Assembly: GCF_009883795.1 (NCBI RefSeq)
Contig: NZ_CP033868.1
Coordinates: forward strand, 124,001-188,000
Length of the DNA stretch: 64,000 nt
Direction of reading: 5' to 3'
From: Coxiella endosymbiont of Amblyomma sculptum
GTDB lineage: Bacteria; Pseudomonadota; Gammaproteobacteria; Coxiellales; Coxiellaceae
Part shown: positions 44,314 to 56,120 of the stretch, one piece after another
Position numbering within the stretch: position 1 is the first letter of the stretch
Layout: the number at the start of each line of letters is the position of its first letter
Made by a program: the position numbers and the translations under genes
The notes under the pieces: model-generated
What the model saw: only the letters and a program-made list of their open reading frames with translations
What the model was told of the DNA's origin: nothing
Database searches by the model: none

Positions 44314-44835
44314 TGTGTAATGCCTTTGTATTAAAGTAGTATACAAAGAGATACGTGAGAAAAAAGATTTATTCTATTTGTTAGTTTTTTCAATTGCGTA
44401 CTTGCATTGGAAAAGGCTGTATCGATTTTTTTGAGAAATCTGTTTTATACCCATTGGAAAGAAAATTTAAAATTGAGTAGAGATGTGGTTTTAGTGTGGT
44501 GTTGTGAACTATACAGCAGTGATGGTGAAGAAAGATGAATTGAATTTTTTCTTCTTCCTTCTCTTTTTTCTCTTTCCAATTGCGCAATTTCCAGTTGCAC
44601 AAAATCAATGGCTATAGTTTTCAAAGGGGGAAATTATATCTGTTGGAACAAAAGATTTAGGCTTACCAACTTGTTCGAGAGGCAAAATTTTGGAGAAAAA
44701 AGTTCCTGATCCTGTTTGTTAGATTCAAACTATTGCTTGCTTCATGAAGACGAAACTATGACATGCTTTCAAGCTGTTGAAGAGAAGATAAAATCCGGAC
44801 CGGAGAATTGATACGGTCAGAAATGGTATTAGTTA
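44314..44835. other. rbfA-nrdR non-coding stretch
   Basis: About 520 A+T-rich bases without a plausible gene. In many relatives truB, rpsO and pnp follow rbfA, and glyA can precede nrdR; I find no recognisable piece of any of them. A pyrimidine-rich run near 44540-44580 is notable. This looks like an erosion spacer left by deletion. Confidence 0.6.
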
Positions 44836-45306
44836 ATGTATTGTCCTTTTTGTAATGCTGAAGATACTAAAGTGATTGATTCTAGATTGGTAAAAGAAGG
44901 CACTCAAGTACGTCGACGGAGAGAATGTTCTAAATGTCAAGAACGTTTCACTACTTTTGAAGTAGCCGAGTTGAACTTGCCGCGAATTATTAAGCAGGAT
45001 GGTCGGAGAAATGCATTCGAAGAAGAGAAGTTGCGTATAGGTCTGTTGAAAGCATTAGAAAAAAGACCTATCAGTACAGAACAGATTGAATCTTCTGTCC
45101 AACGTATTGTCCATAAATTACGAGCAAGAGGAGAATGTGAAGTAAGTTCCCAGTGGGTAGGAGAATTGGTTATGGAAGAATTGCGAATTCTAGACGAAGT
45201 TGCCTATGTACGCTTTGCTTCTGTCTATCGCAGTTTCCAAAATGTCAACGCATTTTATGATGAAATTCATCGTTTGCAAAATCGGCAAAAAACTAATGAA
45301 AAATAG
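44836..45306 (+). CDS. nrdR: transcriptional repressor NrdR
   Basis: 156 residues. Senses dATP/ATP and represses ribonucleotide reductase genes. N-terminal zinc ribbon [17 protein letters not shown]...[12 protein letters not shown], then an ATP-cone domain from about residue 49 ([20 protein letters not shown]). Its stop lies inside nusB (11-base overlap). ribDE-type genes that often follow nrdR are absent here. Confidence 0.95.
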   Translation: MYCPFCNAEDTKVIDSRLVKEGTQVRRRRECSKCQERFTTFEVAELNLPRIIKQDGRRNAFEEEKLRIGLLKALEKRPISTEQIESSVQRIVHKLRARGECEVSSQWVGELVMEELRILDEVAYVRFASVYRSFQNVNAFYDEIHRLQNRQKTNEK

Positions 45307-45787
45307 TAAACGTCATGAAGCACGTCGATATGCCCTACAAGCTATTTATCAATGGGATTTTAGAAAAATACAGAAGGATGTTTTTGTTAATCAATTTTTA
45401 GAAGAAAACGATGTTCTAAATAATGTAGATCTGTCTTACTTTAAGGATTTGGTAACCGGAACGATTCAGAATATTTCCGATATCAATGATTTAATGACTG
45501 TATATTTGGATCGAGATATTAGTATTGTAAATCTTGTAGAATTGGCAGTGTTGCGTTTGGGAATATACGAGTTGCTGTATCGGAAAGATGTTCCGTACAA
45601 AGTAGTGATTGATGAAGCACTATGGCTAACGAAAGAATTCGGTGCTCAGGAAGGCTACAGATACGTAAATGCAGTTCTAGATGTATTAGGCAATCAGGTA
45701 CGGAAAAAAGGATACAAAATGCCGAGAGGTCGTGGACCGCACGGTCCTAAAAAATTCCGAAAGAGAAATCGGGACAAGAGAAAATAA
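45296..45787 (+). CDS. nusB: transcription antitermination factor NusB
   Basis: 163 residues from ATG 45296, which overlaps the nrdR end. With NusE/S10 it binds boxA in rRNA leaders. The all-helical family features are [53 protein letters not shown] and [15 protein letters not shown]. An extra basic C-terminal tail (about the last 25 residues: [19 protein letters not shown]) goes beyond the compact family core and could strengthen RNA binding. Confidence 0.93.
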   Translation: MKNSKRHEARRYALQAIYQWDFRKIQKDVFVNQFLEENDVLNNVDLSYFKDLVTGTIQNISDINDLMTVYLDRDISIVNLVELAVLRLGIYELLYRKDVPYKVVIDEALWLTKEFGAQEGYRYVNAVLDVLGNQVRKKGYKMPRGRGPHGPKKFRKRNRDKRK

Positions 45788-45889
45788 GAACGATTGACAA
45801 AGACAGTAGACCTTATCTCTACTAAGGAGATCTTAGAGAGACCTGTGAGAAAACACTCTGGGGAAGGATCTTGCGTTCTTAGCGGAAGT

Positions 45890-47164
45890 CTATTTTCGCT
45901 CGTTCAAAGGCAAGACATCTCTCTTTTCTTCGCCTATATACAATTGGCGAGGACGAGCGAGAGAATGTTCTGTACTCACCATTTCCATCCAGTGAGAAAT
46001 CCATCCAACAGTTCTCGATAATGCAAAAATCGCTGTAAACATATTAGAAGGAATTCCGATAGCGTGCAGAGTAAGACCTGAGTAAAAGTCTACGTTGGGA
46101 TAAAGTTGCTTTTTAATAAAATAATCATCTTCCAACGCTATTTTTTCAAGCTTTTTTGCTAATTTAAACAATGTTTTGTCTCTATTTTTTGATATATCCA
46201 GAACTTTATGACAAGTTTTTTGCATTACTTTTGCTCTTGGATCGTAATTTTTGTAGATGCGGTGTCCAAAACCCGCTAGTCGGAAGGGATCGTTTTTGTC
46301 TTTTGCTTTTTTAATATATTTATTGATATTCTTCTCATGACCTATTTCTTGAAGCATAGCAAGGCAAGCTTCGTTGGCTCCCCCATGTGCCGACCCCCAT
46401 AAAGTACTTATTCCTGCCGAAATACATGCAAAAGGATTAGCTCCTGTAGAACCTGCCACACGGACTGCGGTTGTAGAGGCGTTTTGTTCGTGATCAGCAT
46501 GTAGTATAAAAATTTGATCCATAGCGCGAACCAAAACAGGATCTAAGAAAGAAATTCCAAACATCATATAAAGAAAATTTTCAGTGTAGGATATATCCTG
46601 ACGAGGACGAATGAATGGCTGATCTATTGAATGTTTATAACTCATCGCGGTAAGAGTTGGAATTTTTGCTACTAGACGAATAGCCGACAATTCTCGATGT
46701 ATAGGGTTTTTAATGTCAAGAGTATCATGATAAAATGCCGACAGCGCTCCGACTGTGGATAGTATCATAGCCATTGGGTGGGCACTGTGTTGAAATCCAC
46801 CAAAGAAATGAGTCATCCGTCTGCAGACACCGATGTGTTCTTTAATAAAACGGGTGAAATCTTCCTTTTGATCGTTGTTGGGTAGTTCACCATACAAAAG
46901 TAAATGGCAAACTTCCATGTAGTCACAATCCTGCGATTCGGACAATTGATCGATGGGGTAGCCTCGGTATAGTAGGATGCCTTGTTCTCCATCGACAAAA
47001 GTAATTTTAGATTCGAAAGCGGCAGTTGAATAAAAACCTACATCCAAAGTGTAAATACCGGACTTTCCTAAAGTGTTTATGTTGATAACTTTTTTTCCTA
47101 AAACAGGAGATCGAATAGGAAATTCGGCGGACCGATTACCGAAAGAGAATTTTGCTGTACACAT
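45890..47164 (-). CDS. gltA: citrate synthase
   Basis: 424 residues, the hexameric gammaproteobacterial type. Condenses acetyl-CoA with oxaloacetate. Catalytic regions: [15 protein letters not shown] and [10 protein letters not shown] with the active His residues, and [15 protein letters not shown]; the Asp-containing region lies in [14 protein letters not shown]. Transcribed away from sdhCDAB across 235 bases, and converging on nusB. Confidence 0.97.
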   Translation of the reverse strand: MCTAKFSFGNRSAEFPIRSPVLGKKVININTLGKSGIYTLDVGFYSTAAFESKITFVDGEQGILLYRGYPIDQLSESQDCDYMEVCHLLLYGELPNNDQKEDFTRFIKEHIGVCRRMTHFFGGFQHSAHPMAMILSTVGALSAFYHDTLDIKNPIHRELSAIRLVAKIPTLTAMSYKHSIDQPFIRPRQDISYTENFLYMMFGISFLDPVLVRAMDQIFILHADHEQNASTTAVRVAGSTGANPFACISAGISTLWGSAHGGANEACLAMLQEIGHEKNINKYIKKAKDKNDPFRLAGFGHRIYKNYDPRAKVMQKTCHKVLDISKNRDKTLFKLAKKLEKIALEDDYFIKKQLYPNVDFYSGLTLHAIGIPSNMFTAIFALSRTVGWISHWMEMVSTEHSLARPRQLYIGEEKRDVLPLNERK

Positions 47165-47320
47165 TCACGAACACTCCTCATAAACGAATGGTGTCAATTA
47201 CGATCAAATTCGAAACTTGTCCTCCAAGTCTAACTCATTGTAAGAAAAATTTTTTAGAATTGATACTTAAAAACATACGTGTACAAATTGTTTTTTCTTT
47301 CTCATATTTTAAATACAAGT

Positions 47321-47349
47321 TTGTGTTTTTTTAAAAATACTATTATAAT
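47321..47349 (+). promoter_or_regulatory. sigma-70 promoter for sdhCDAB-sucABCD
   Basis: -35 TTGTGT at 47321-47326, 17-base spacer, -10 TATAAT at 47344-47349, about 50 bases before sdhC. It lies in the divergent gltA-sdhC spacer (47165-47399), which has no other gene. Confidence 0.7.
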
Positions 47350-47399
47350 CCGCGCGCGTGCTTGAGTGTTACATACTTTTTTGAAGAAGTGACAGAGGG

Positions 47400-47780
47400 A
47401 TGCGTGCTGAAAGAACGATAAACCTTAATCTGATTAGATTTCATTTTCCTTTGACCGCCGTTGTGTCAATTTTTCATCGGATTTCTGGATGCGTTCTTTT
47501 TTTGTGCATTCCTTTTTCGCTTTATTTCGTGTATCAATCTCTTCTTTCGGAAGAATCCTTTTTACATTTAAAACGGCTGCTCAGTCACGATTGGTGGTTG
47601 AAAGTTTTCGTATGGACTGTTCTTTCTGCGACTTTGTTTCATTTATTTTCAGGAATACGTCACCTGATGATGGATTTTGGTTTTGGAGAGTCGGTTCGTA
47701 TAGGAAACGCTACAGCTTCTGCGGTTTTTGTGATTTCATCTGTTTCTATTGTATTGATAGGGATATGGATATGGGTATAG
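47400..47780 (+). CDS. sdhC: succinate dehydrogenase cytochrome b556 subunit
   Basis: 126 residues, three transmembrane helices. Membrane anchor with heme b and quinone. Family features: VSIFHRISGCVLFLC with the quinone-site Ser/Arg region and FHLFSGIRHLMMDFGFGE with the heme-ligand His. Overlaps sdhD by 10 bases. Confidence 0.95.
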   Translation: MRAERTINLNLIRFHFPLTAVVSIFHRISGCVLFLCIPFSLYFVYQSLLSEESFLHLKRLLSHDWWLKVFVWTVLSATLFHLFSGIRHLMMDFGFGESVRIGNATASAVFVISSVSIVLIGIWIWV

Positions 47781-48127
47781 TAAATCAACAAAAGATGAGC
47801 CGTTGCTTGGGTTACAACAGTTGGTGTGTACAACGAATTACCGCTCTTTTGATCGGTGCGTATACCGTTTTTCTCATTGTTTTTTTGTTGATTCAGAAAC
47901 CTGTTTCTTATAAGAAATGGTGTATTCTGTTCGCTCATATTCCAGTAAAAATTTTTACTTTGTTGACAATTTTTAGCATTTTGTGGCACGCATGGATTGG
48001 TGTGTGGATAATTCTTACCGATTACGTAAAAAATAGTCTAGTTCGATCAACATTAGAAACAACCGTTTTTTTAGTATTATTCGCTTGTTTTGTAATATGG
48101 ACTGTCAAATTTTTTCAGATAGTATAG
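47771..48127 (+). CDS. sdhD: succinate dehydrogenase hydrophobic anchor subunit
   Basis: 118 residues from ATG 47771, three transmembrane segments. The family core is [14 protein letters not shown] near the N-terminus and [23 protein letters not shown] with the second heme-ligand His and the quinone Tyr. It overlaps sdhC and ends 17 bases before the sdhA start. Confidence 0.9.
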   Translation: MGIVNQQKMSRCLGYNSWCVQRITALLIGAYTVFLIVFLLIQKPVSYKKWCILFAHIPVKIFTLLTIFSILWHAWIGVWIILTDYVKNSLVRSTLETTVFLVLFACFVIWTVKFFQIV

Positions 48128-48144
48128 AAATTGTAGAAACAAAT

Positions 48145-49908
48145 ATGAACTCTATTCACGTTAAAGAATGCGATGTCTTGATTGTAGGTGCCGGAGGATC
48201 GGGATTGCGTGCTGCCTTAGAAATAGCGCAGTCGGAACACAAATATACAGTGATTGTTGTTTCGAAAGTTTTTCCTACCAGATCTCACACTGTCTCTGCA
48301 CAAGGGGGTATAGCGGCGGCTCTAGGTAACGTAGCTTCTGACAATCCTATATGGCATATGTATGACACCGTAAAAGGTTCTGATTACTTAGGTGATCAAA
48401 ACGCCATTCAGTATTTGTGCGAACAAGCTCCCTTTTCGGTATATGAATTGGAACATTACGGTCTACCTTTTTCTCGTCTACAAGACGGTCGTATCTACCA
48501 GCGTGTTTTTGGGGGGCACACTTCCGATTTCGGAAGAGAAATGGCATACCGCACTTGTTCCTGTTCCGACCGGACAGGGCATGCTGTACTGCATACACTC
48601 TACCAGAAAAATTTAGAGGCTGGAACTCTTTTCTACAGCGAATGGTACGGTATTGATTTGATTCGTGGACTTAAAGGTGGAATTGTAGGCCTAATCGCTC
48701 TAAATATAGCAACAAGCGATTTAATTTTTTTTAAATCTCGAGCGACAGTTTTCGCAACTGGAGGAGCCGGTCGGATTTATGAGACTACCAGTAACGCCTA
48801 TACAAATACCGGAGATGGAATAGGTATGGCGCTTCGAGCCGGATTGCCTGTGCAAGATATGGAATTCTGGCAATTTCACCCAACGGGTATTTATGGAGTT
48901 GGATGTTTAATTACGGAAGGCGCTCGTGGTGAAGGTGGATATCTTATAAATAAATTTGGAGAACGTTTTATGAAACGCTATTCTCCTTATCTGAAGGACC
49001 TTGATTGTCGAGATGTAGTTTCGCGTTCTATTTTGCAAGAAGTGGTGATAGGAAACGGAGTAGGTTTAAAAAAGGACCATGTTTTATTAAAATTGGATCA
49101 TATAGGAGAAAAAATATTGCGAGAACGATTACCAGGTATTATTGAACTTTCTGAAAAGTTTGCTAACGTCAACATAACCAAAGAACCAATACCTGTTTTG
49201 CCTACTTGCCATTATATGATGGGAGGAGTGCCTACGACCGTTTATGGACAAGTTTTGACTGTGGATGAAAGTGGTAACGATCGAGCGGTTGAAGGCATGT
49301 TTGCTGTTGGTGAGTGCGCCTGTGTGTCTGTTCATGGAGCCAATCGACTAGGAACAAATTCTCTATTGGATGTAATTGTTTTTGGTCGAGCGGTGGGTCT
49401 GTATTTGCAGGAAATATTGAAAACGGAATTGGGATATCGCTCCGAAAATCCCGATGATATCAATGCCGCTTTAGTGCGGTTTAAACGTTGGGAAAATCCA
49501 GAAAATACAGAACATCCATCGGAAATTCGTCGGGAAATGAGAAAGACTATGTCAAAAGATTTTGGTGTTTTTCGAAACGAGAATCAAATGAATCAAGGAT
49601 TGAAATGTTTAAAGAGATTACGCAGACGATTGCAAAGAGCAAAATTAACAGACACCAGTCGGATGTTTAACAACGCACGAGTAGAGGCTTTGGAACTGGA
49701 TAATTTGATTGAAGTGTCTTATGCAACAGCCGTTTGCGCAAAACAAAGAACAGAAAGCCGAGGGGCGCACGCTCGATTTGATTTTAAGGAACGCGATGAT
49801 GTCAATTGGTTGAAACATACAATCTATTTTCGAGACGGTCGTATTGCTCATCGTCCTGTTAACATGAAACCTAAAGGCATAGAGCCGTTTCTTCCAGAAA
49901 CAAGGTGA
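48145..49908 (+). CDS. sdhA: succinate dehydrogenase flavoprotein subunit
   Basis: 587 residues from ATG 48145 ([20 protein letters not shown]). Oxidises succinate with covalent FAD. The FAD-linking His is in [39 protein letters not shown] and [13 protein letters not shown] are active-site segments. A possible upstream start at 48085 lies inside sdhD and is not needed. Confidence 0.97.
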   Translation: MNSIHVKECDVLIVGAGGSGLRAALEIAQSEHKYTVIVVSKVFPTRSHTVSAQGGIAAALGNVASDNPIWHMYDTVKGSDYLGDQNAIQYLCEQAPFSVYELEHYGLPFSRLQDGRIYQRVFGGHTSDFGREMAYRTCSCSDRTGHAVLHTLYQKNLEAGTLFYSEWYGIDLIRGLKGGIVGLIALNIATSDLIFFKSRATVFATGGAGRIYETTSNAYTNTGDGIGMALRAGLPVQDMEFWQFHPTGIYGVGCLITEGARGEGGYLINKFGERFMKRYSPYLKDLDCRDVVSRSILQEVVIGNGVGLKKDHVLLKLDHIGEKILRERLPGIIELSEKFANVNITKEPIPVLPTCHYMMGGVPTTVYGQVLTVDESGNDRAVEGMFAVGECACVSVHGANRLGTNSLLDVIVFGRAVGLYLQEILKTELGYRSENPDDINAALVRFKRWENPENTEHPSEIRREMRKTMSKDFGVFRNENQMNQGLKCLKRLRRRLQRAKLTDTSRMFNNARVEALELDNLIEVSYATAVCAKQRTESRGAHARFDFKERDDVNWLKHTIYFRDGRIAHRPVNMKPKGIEPFLPETR

Positions 49909-49911
49909 AAT

Positions 49912-50643
49912 GTGAATAAAAAATCTCGAGTAATGACATTTGTAATAATGCGTTTCAATCCAGAAACAGATGAAAAGCCTTATATGAAAGAGTATCCATT
50001 GGATGTATCAGTAGTATCCGGAAAAATGTTACTTGATGCTCTAGAGGCGATTAGAGAAGAACACTCGGATATTGGTCTACGTCGCTCGTGTGGTGAAGGA
50101 GTGTGTGGGTCAGATGGAATGAATATTAATGGAAAAAATGGATTGGCTTGTATAACTCAATTGAAAACATTACCGGATCGGGTAACGGTTCGGCCGTTAC
50201 CGGGATTTCCTATTGTGCGTGATTTAATTGTCGATATGAAACAATTCTACATGCAATATGAAAAAGTAAAACCCTATCTGATCAATAATCAAACAGTTCC
50301 AGAAAAAGAGCGACTACAATCTCCTGCCAGCCGTGCAAAATTGGACGGACTTTATGAATGTATCTTGTGTGCTTGTTGTTCGTCTGCTTGTCCCTCTTAT
50401 TGGTGGAATCCCGATAAATTTATCGGGCCTGCGGGATTGCTCTGGTCTTATCGATTCATTGCCGATACTCGAGATACTGAGAAGAAAAAACGATTAGATG
50501 CTATGAAAGACCCGTATAGTGTTTTTCGTTGTAGGACTATTATGAATTGTGCAATCGTATGTCCAAAAAATCTTAATCCAACAAAAGCGATTCGGAAAAT
50601 TCGTTCAGAAATGCTGCGTAGCACAGCAAAAATTAAGGAATGA
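49912..50643 (+). CDS. sdhB: succinate dehydrogenase iron-sulfur subunit
   Basis: 243 residues. Three clusters: [2Fe-2S] (RRSCGEGVCGSDGMNING and the later Cys of GLACI), [4Fe-4S] (CILCACCSSACPSYWW) and [3Fe-4S] (CRTIMNCAIVCPKNLNP). GTG start; the stop overlaps the sucA start (ATGA). Confidence 0.97.
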   Translation: MNKKSRVMTFVIMRFNPETDEKPYMKEYPLDVSVVSGKMLLDALEAIREEHSDIGLRRSCGEGVCGSDGMNINGKNGLACITQLKTLPDRVTVRPLPGFPIVRDLIVDMKQFYMQYEKVKPYLINNQTVPEKERLQSPASRAKLDGLYECILCACCSSACPSYWWNPDKFIGPAGLLWSYRFIADTRDTEKKKRLDAMKDPYSVFRCRTIMNCAIVCPKNLNPTKAIRKIRSEMLRSTAKIKE

Positions 50644-53507
50644 AAAAATTGAAGAGTAGTGGACAAAATAAAAATTATACAAACAGAATTTCTATGGAGA
50701 AATTCCAAAAAAGCTCATATTTATCTAGTACTAACGCTACCTATATTGAAACGCTTTATGAGAATTTTCTCAAGGATTCTGGAAACGTTAGTCGGGAATG
50801 GTTCCAATATTTCCAGTCTTTATCGAAAAGTTCTGCCGTCGTACAAAAAAGTATTGTACATAATAACAAGCAGAAACAGACATTGTTTGGTTTTTTAGAA
50901 CAGCAGAGGACTCTTGTTTCTGGAAACGAAAAATCCGTCTACAGACAGACGGCTGTTTCTTTGTTGATAGAAGCTTTCAGAAAATTTGGTCATCTTGTAG
51001 CCAAAATTAATCCTCTCGAAAAAAGACAGAAGGAAGACAGAAAAGTCGAACCAATCCTGATGGATCCTCGTTTAGAATTAGACTACTACGGACTATCGGA
51101 AGATGATTGTAAAGAAACGTTTGTTGTCAATGGATTTTTAAATGGACCTTATACTTTAAAAGAAATATACAGTCGTTTACGCGAAATTTATTGCGGTTCT
51201 ATTGGTATGCAATTCGATGCAGTGTCAAACGAAGAAGAGCGAAATTGGTTGCAATATTACGCAGAACATCGATTGTGTCGAGTCAATTTTAGTGAGAGTG
51301 CTAAAAAGAATATTTTACAACAATTGGTGGCAGCGGAAATCCTCGAAAAATATCTTGATACGAGATACGTAGGTCAAATTCGTTACTCTTTAGAAGGTGG
51401 CGAAAGTTTAATTCCTTTATTAAATGAGTTGATTAAAAGATCGTGTAGTAGAGAATTGAATGAAATGGCCATTTGTATGGCACATCGTGGTCGAATTAAT
51501 GTTTTACTGAATGTTATGGGGAAACCAGCTTCTGAGTTGTTTCAAGTATTTGAAGAAAAAGAGAACCAAAATTTGGTTTCTGGAGATGTGAAGTACCATC
51601 AAGGCTATTCGCGAAATGTAAAAACAGATGAAGGATCGATTCATTTGTCTTTGGCTTTTAATCCTTCGCATTTGGAATTTATATGTCCTGTCGTTATGGG
51701 GTCCGTGCGTGCACGACAAGAAAGACAACGTAAGCAAAATTCAGATCACGCAATGGCTGTCATGATTCATGGAGACGCTGCTTTTTCAGGTGAAGGGGTG
51801 GTTATGGAAGTACTCAATATGTCGCAAACACGCGCTTATTACGTAGGTGGATCCATTCATATTGTTCTAAACAATCAATTGGGATTCACTACCGAAAATC
51901 CTAAAGACGCACGATCTTCTCTATATTGTACGGATGTAGCAAAAATGCTGGACGCTCCCGTATTGCATGTGAACGGAGATGACCCTGAGTCTGTAATTTT
52001 AGTTGCTCGGTTGGCATTAGACTATCGCATGACATTTCACAAAGATATTTTTATTGATCTTGTTTGTTATCGCCGACACGGCCACCAAGAGGTAGACGAT
52101 CCAACTCCTACCCAACCGGAGATGTACAAGATTATTCAAAATCATAACACTGTTCGCGTACTTTACGAAACAGAACTTACTAAACAGAAAATTTGTACTT
52201 CTCAAGATGTTAGTGCGTGGATAAAAAGATATCGCATTTGTCTCGACGAAGGAAAAAAAATAGTAGAAACTGTCTCTCCTAGTAATTTTTCAGATAATTG
52301 GGCGATTTATCTTGATAAAAAACCGAATACTACAGTCGACACAACTATTTCATTAAAAAAATTGAAAGAGATCGGAAAGAAATTTGTTGTGTTACCAAAT
52401 ACATTCAAACCCCACCGAAAAGTAGCTGCTATCTATAATCTGAGATTTGATATGGTTGAAGGTAAGGTTCCTATGGATTGGGGTTTTGGAGAAATGATCG
52501 CTTATGCTTCTTTACTAGAGGCGGGACATTCGGTTCGATTGGTAGGACAAGATTCTCGACGTGGCACTTTTTTTCATCGTCACGCTATTTTGTTTGATCA
52601 GGAAACTGGAGCGGAATATGAACCTCTAAAACGTTTAGAGAACAAACAAGCAAAAGCATATTTTTACGATTCTCTACTATGTGAAACCGGTGCGTTAGCG
52701 TTTGAATACGGTTATTCCACTACAGATCCAGAGTCACTCATTGTTTGGGAAGCACAGTTCGGAGATTTTGCTAACGTAGCCCAAGTGATTGTCGATCAGT
52801 TTATAAGCGCAGGATGGCAAAAATGGAATCGCTTATCGAATTTGGTGATGTTTTTACCGCACGGTTACGAAGGAAAGGGACCTGAACACTCTTCTGCTAG
52901 ATTAGAACGCTATTTGCAATTGTGCGCCCAGAATAATATACAGGTATGCATTCCCACAACTCCAGCACAAATTTTCCATTTATTGCGGCGTCAAGTATTA
53001 TCTTTCTATCGAAGACCATTGATCATTATGACACCGAAAAGTCTGTTGCGTCATAAAATGGCAGTTTCTTTATTAGAAGATATAACTCATAGCCAATGGA
53101 AACTGATTATTCCTGAAATCGATAAACAAGATTTAAAAAAAATCGAACGAGTTGTGCTTTGTAGTGGAAAAATTTATTATGATTTGTTAATCAAACGTCA
53201 AGAGAGTAAATTGCGCAATATTGTGTTGATTCGTGTTGAACAATTGTATCCGTTCCCCTACAAAAAATTGCAGGAAGAACTTGGAAGATATTCCAATGCA
53301 AAACAAGTAATTTGGTGTCAGGAAGAACCTAAAAATCAAGGGGCGTGGTTTTGCATACGCCATCGACTTGAAAGATGTTTACGAGATGATCAAATATTAG
53401 GCTATGTAGGAAGAGCTTCTGAAGCTTCTCCGGCTACTGGATATCCAAGTCTCCATTTTAGAACGCAAAATATTCTGCTTAACGAAGCTTTGGGAATTGG
53501 TGCGTAG
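50640..53507 (+). CDS. sucA: 2-oxoglutarate dehydrogenase E1 component
   Basis: 955 residues from ATG 50640, or 937 from ATG 50694, which matches the family better ([19 protein letters not shown]). Thiamine-dependent decarboxylase of the OGDH complex. Seen: the N-terminal E2-binding segment [30 protein letters not shown], the ThDP motif [19 protein letters not shown] with NNQLGFTT, and [15 protein letters not shown]. Full length. It starts within the sdhB stop, so translation is coupled. Confidence 0.96.
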   Translation: MKKLKSSGQNKNYTNRISMEKFQKSSYLSSTNATYIETLYENFLKDSGNVSREWFQYFQSLSKSSAVVQKSIVHNNKQKQTLFGFLEQQRTLVSGNEKSVYRQTAVSLLIEAFRKFGHLVAKINPLEKRQKEDRKVEPILMDPRLELDYYGLSEDDCKETFVVNGFLNGPYTLKEIYSRLREIYCGSIGMQFDAVSNEEERNWLQYYAEHRLCRVNFSESAKKNILQQLVAAEILEKYLDTRYVGQIRYSLEGGESLIPLLNELIKRSCSRELNEMAICMAHRGRINVLLNVMGKPASELFQVFEEKENQNLVSGDVKYHQGYSRNVKTDEGSIHLSLAFNPSHLEFICPVVMGSVRARQERQRKQNSDHAMAVMIHGDAAFSGEGVVMEVLNMSQTRAYYVGGSIHIVLNNQLGFTTENPKDARSSLYCTDVAKMLDAPVLHVNGDDPESVILVARLALDYRMTFHKDIFIDLVCYRRHGHQEVDDPTPTQPEMYKIIQNHNTVRVLYETELTKQKICTSQDVSAWIKRYRICLDEGKKIVETVSPSNFSDNWAIYLDKKPNTTVDTTISLKKLKEIGKKFVVLPNTFKPHRKVAAIYNLRFDMVEGKVPMDWGFGEMIAYASLLEAGHSVRLVGQDSRRGTFFHRHAILFDQETGAEYEPLKRLENKQAKAYFYDSLLCETGALAFEYGYSTTDPESLIVWEAQFGDFANVAQVIVDQFISAGWQKWNRLSNLVMFLPHGYEGKGPEHSSARLERYLQLCAQNNIQVCIPTTPAQIFHLLRRQVLSFYRRPLIIMTPKSLLRHKMAVSLLEDITHSQWKLIIPEIDKQDLKKIERVVLCSGKIYYDLLIKRQESKLRNIVLIRVEQLYPFPYKKLQEELGRYSNAKQVIWCQEEPKNQGAWFCIRHRLERCLRDDQILGYVGRASEASPATGYPSLHFRTQNILLNEALGIGA

Positions 53508-53521
53508 AGGAAAATTTCGGT

Positions 53522-54823
53522 ATGACCGTTAAAATTAGAGTCCCCATACTTCCAGAATCTGTTTCTGATGCTGTAGTAGTAAAATGGTACAAACAACAGG
53601 GCGATTCCGTTATTCAAGACGAAAGTTTGGTTGATTTAGAAACTGATAAGATAGTATTAGAAGTTCCGGCACCGAAAAGCGGTATTCTTAAAGAGAGAAT
53701 GATCCAAGAAGGAAGCACAGTAAAAACAGGTGAAGTACTGGCGACTGTGGAAGAAGAAAATGAAAATAATGCAAATGCGGAAGAAGATGAAGATGAAGAT
53801 GAAAAGGATGTGTCTATTCAATCTATTCAAGAATCTATTCAAGAATCTGTTCAAGAAGAAAAAAAAGAAGTAGGCAGTAATGAAAGTAGAACAGAAAGTG
53901 ATACGAAAATAAGAAAACAACTTTCTGATAAGAGTAAAAGAAGTATTAGTCCTACTATACGTCGGTTGATTTCTGAAAAAGGTTTTGATTGGAAAAAATT
54001 TTTAGAAAACTGGGAAGGAGATCGATTTGTTGTAAAAAAAGATGTCGAAGATCGTTTAAAGAGTCAAACAGATACAGACAGCAGATCTTCCAAAAAGGAA
54101 ACTGTGAGAGACAGAGAAGAGAAGCGAACAGAAAAACGTATGCCTCTTTCTCGAATTCGACAACGTATCGCAGAGCGTTTGGTACGTATACAACACGAAG
54201 CCGCGTTGTTGACTACTTTTAATGAAATTGATATGAAACTGGTGGTGAATTTGCGAAAAAAATATTGCGACGAGTTTGAAAAAAGACATGGAGTTCGTTT
54301 GGGTTTGATGTCTTTCTTTACAAAATCTGTAATCGAAGCTCTAAAAAGATTTCCTACGGTAAATGCTTCAATTGATGGAAACGAAATTATTTACCACAAT
54401 TACTATGACATTGGAATTGCAATAGACACAAAACGTGGGCTGGTAGTTCCTATCCTCAGGAATGCTGAAAATATGAATATAGCCGGTATTGAGAAGAAAA
54501 TTAGAGAATACGCTTCTCGGGCTCAAGAGGGGTATTTGAATATTGGTGAGTTGACAGGCGGAACATTCACGATTTCCAACGGGGGAACCTACGGTTCCCT
54601 TTTGTCTACGCCAATTATTAATCTCCCTCAAACCGCTATTTTGGGGATGCATAAAATTGAAGATCGCCCTACTGTGAAAAAAGGAAAAATTGTAATTCGG
54701 CCGATAATGTCTGTAGCTTTGTCGTATGATCATCGTGTTATTGATGGACGAGAAGCGATATTGTTTCTAGTAACTATTAAGCGATTTTTGGAAGATCCTT
54801 CTCGGCTTCTGTTGGAGATATAA
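53522..54823 (+). CDS. sucB: 2-oxoglutarate dehydrogenase E2 (dihydrolipoyl succinyltransferase)
   Basis: 433 residues, longer than the usual 400-410. The lipoyl domain has [15 protein letters not shown] with the lipoylated Lys. An acidic linker follows (about 82-125): Glu/Asp/Asn-rich with a tandem repeat [12 protein letters not shown] encoded by 12-base repeats at 53822-53857. The E1/E3-binding domain ([15 protein letters not shown]) is present, but its GTGxxGR loop reads NWEGDRFV. The catalytic domain ends with [16 protein letters not shown]. Function in the OGDH complex is expected. Confidence 0.93.
   Translation: MTVKIRVPILPESVSDAVVVKWYKQQGDSVIQDESLVDLETDKIVLEVPAPKSGILKERMIQEGSTVKTGEVLATVEEENENNANAEEDEDEDEKDVSIQSIQESIQESVQEEKKEVGSNESRTESDTKIRKQLSDKSKRSISPTIRRLISEKGFDWKKFLENWEGDRFVVKKDVEDRLKSQTDTDSRSSKKETVRDREEKRTEKRMPLSRIRQRIAERLVRIQHEAALLTTFNEIDMKLVVNLRKKYCDEFEKRHGVRLGLMSFFTKSVIEALKRFPTVNASIDGNEIIYHNYYDIGIAIDTKRGLVVPILRNAENMNIAGIEKKIREYASRAQEGYLNIGELTGGTFTISNGGTYGSLLSTPIINLPQTAILGMHKIEDRPTVKKGKIVIRPIMSVALSYDHRVIDGREAILFLVTIKRFLEDPSRLLLEI
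53813..53857 (+). repeat. 12-base tandem repeat in the sucB linker
   Basis: TCTATTCAAGAA occurs twice in full (53822-53833, 53834-53845), with a third copy differing at one base (53846-53857) and a truncated copy before. It encodes repeated SIQE and lies after GAAGAT triplet-type repeats. Confidence 0.9.
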
Positions 54824-54938
54824 TACAATTAATTAAGACTACATCTGTAGTGCATCGTACCCACGCCCAGAAAGCCGGGTATCCCGATAAACGATTGTGG
54901 AAAATATTGTAAGTGGAGAGATTAAACAAAGTCGGATT

Positions 54939-56120
54939 ATGAATTTGCACGAATATCAATCAAAGAATTTGCTAAAAGAGTACAACGTTCCTGTACCTCT
55001 AGGTGTAGTGGCGTTTGATGTAGAATCGGCTGTTGATGCGATAGGTAAAATCGGAGGAAATTGTTGGATGGTAAAGGCTCAAGTACACGCAGGCGGTCGT
55101 GGAAAAGCCGGAGGTATTCGACTTGTCAAAGACGAAAGGGAATTACGAAACGCTGTAAGTGCCCTATTAGGAACGTATTTAGTTACTTACCAAACAGACG
55201 ATCGCGGTCAGTTGGTGAATCGAGTTTTAATTGAAAAAACGTCAAATATTGTTCGAGAGCTGTATTTAAGTATAACAATTGATCGTTCCGTACAAAAAAT
55301 TGTTTTTATAGCTTCTACAGAAGGGGGGGTTGAAATTGAGACAGTAGTTTCGCAATTTCCCGAAAGAATTTTAAAAATAATTGTAGATCCTACGATTGGA
55401 TTGCAGCCTTTTCAAAGTCGACAGTTGTTTTTTGGTTTGGATTTGGATCTTTCACAGATGCAGTCGTTTACGGATATTGCCCTTAGATTGTATCGATTAT
55501 TTGTTGAACGTGATCTGAATTTGTTAGAGATTAACCCTCTTGTAATTACTGATTTAAGAGAATTGCTTTGTTTAGACGCAAAACTAAGTGTAGATGATAA
55601 CGCGCTCTATCGCCAATCCGCGATTCGTGCGTTGCGCGATACCACTCAAGAAGATAAATACGAAATTTTAGCGCAAAAACAAGGATTGAGTTATCTTAAA
55701 TTGCACGGAAATATTGGTTGTGTGGTCAATGGTGCGGGACTTGCAATGGCTACAATGGATCTTATTAAATTGGAAGGCGGTGAGCCGGCTAATTTCTTGG
55801 ATGTAGGTGGCAGTGTTACTAAGGATCGTTTCTTTGAAGCTTTTAAGATTATTTTCTCGGACAAAGACGTACAAGGTATTTTTGTAAATATATTTGGCGG
55901 TATTGTCCGATGCGATTTGATTGCGGAAGGGATTGTTGATTTCTTAGAGACGGTAAATATTCAGATTCCAATAGTTGTTCGATTGGAAGGGAATAATGCC
56001 CAACTAGGAATTATAAAACTCACGGAGAGTGGAGATGCGCGTGTTATTATCGAAAAAGGATTCACAGAAGCTGCAAAAAAAATTATTGAGCAAGTAAAAA
56101 AACGAAAAAACACAGAATGA
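54939..56120 (+). CDS. sucC: succinyl-CoA synthetase subunit beta
   Basis: 393 residues from ATG 54939 ([20 protein letters not shown]). ATP-grasp subunit: [26 protein letters not shown] and the CoA-ligase-like domain with [17 protein letters not shown]. Its stop overlaps sucD by 4 bases. Between sucB and sucC is a short CGGG-TAT-CCCG stem near 54890. Confidence 0.96.
   Translation: MNLHEYQSKNLLKEYNVPVPLGVVAFDVESAVDAIGKIGGNCWMVKAQVHAGGRGKAGGIRLVKDERELRNAVSALLGTYLVTYQTDDRGQLVNRVLIEKTSNIVRELYLSITIDRSVQKIVFIASTEGGVEIETVVSQFPERILKIIVDPTIGLQPFQSRQLFFGLDLDLSQMQSFTDIALRLYRLFVERDLNLLEINPLVITDLRELLCLDAKLSVDDNALYRQSAIRALRDTTQEDKYEILAQKQGLSYLKLHGNIGCVVNGAGLAMATMDLIKLEGGEPANFLDVGGSVTKDRFFEAFKIIFSDKDVQGIFVNIFGGIVRCDLIAEGIVDFLETVNIQIPIVVRLEGNNAQLGIIKLTESGDARVIIEKGFTEAAKKIIEQVKKRKNTE

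Noticed and set aside
44390-44608. 72-codon minus-strand frame in the rbfA-nrdR gap
   Set aside because: Low-complexity Lys/Glu sequence produced by a pyrimidine-rich run on the other strand.
45794-46021. 75-codon frame after nusB
   Set aside because: Its right half overlaps gltA on the other strand, it has no family features and a weak start; a shadow frame.
47489-47770. Long upstream extension of sdhD inside sdhC
   Set aside because: Out-of-frame reading of sdhC; the family start is at 47771.
53822-53857. CRISPR-like spaced repeats
   Set aside because: Tandem 12-base units without spacers inside a coding frame; no CRISPR array or cas genes are seen in the window.
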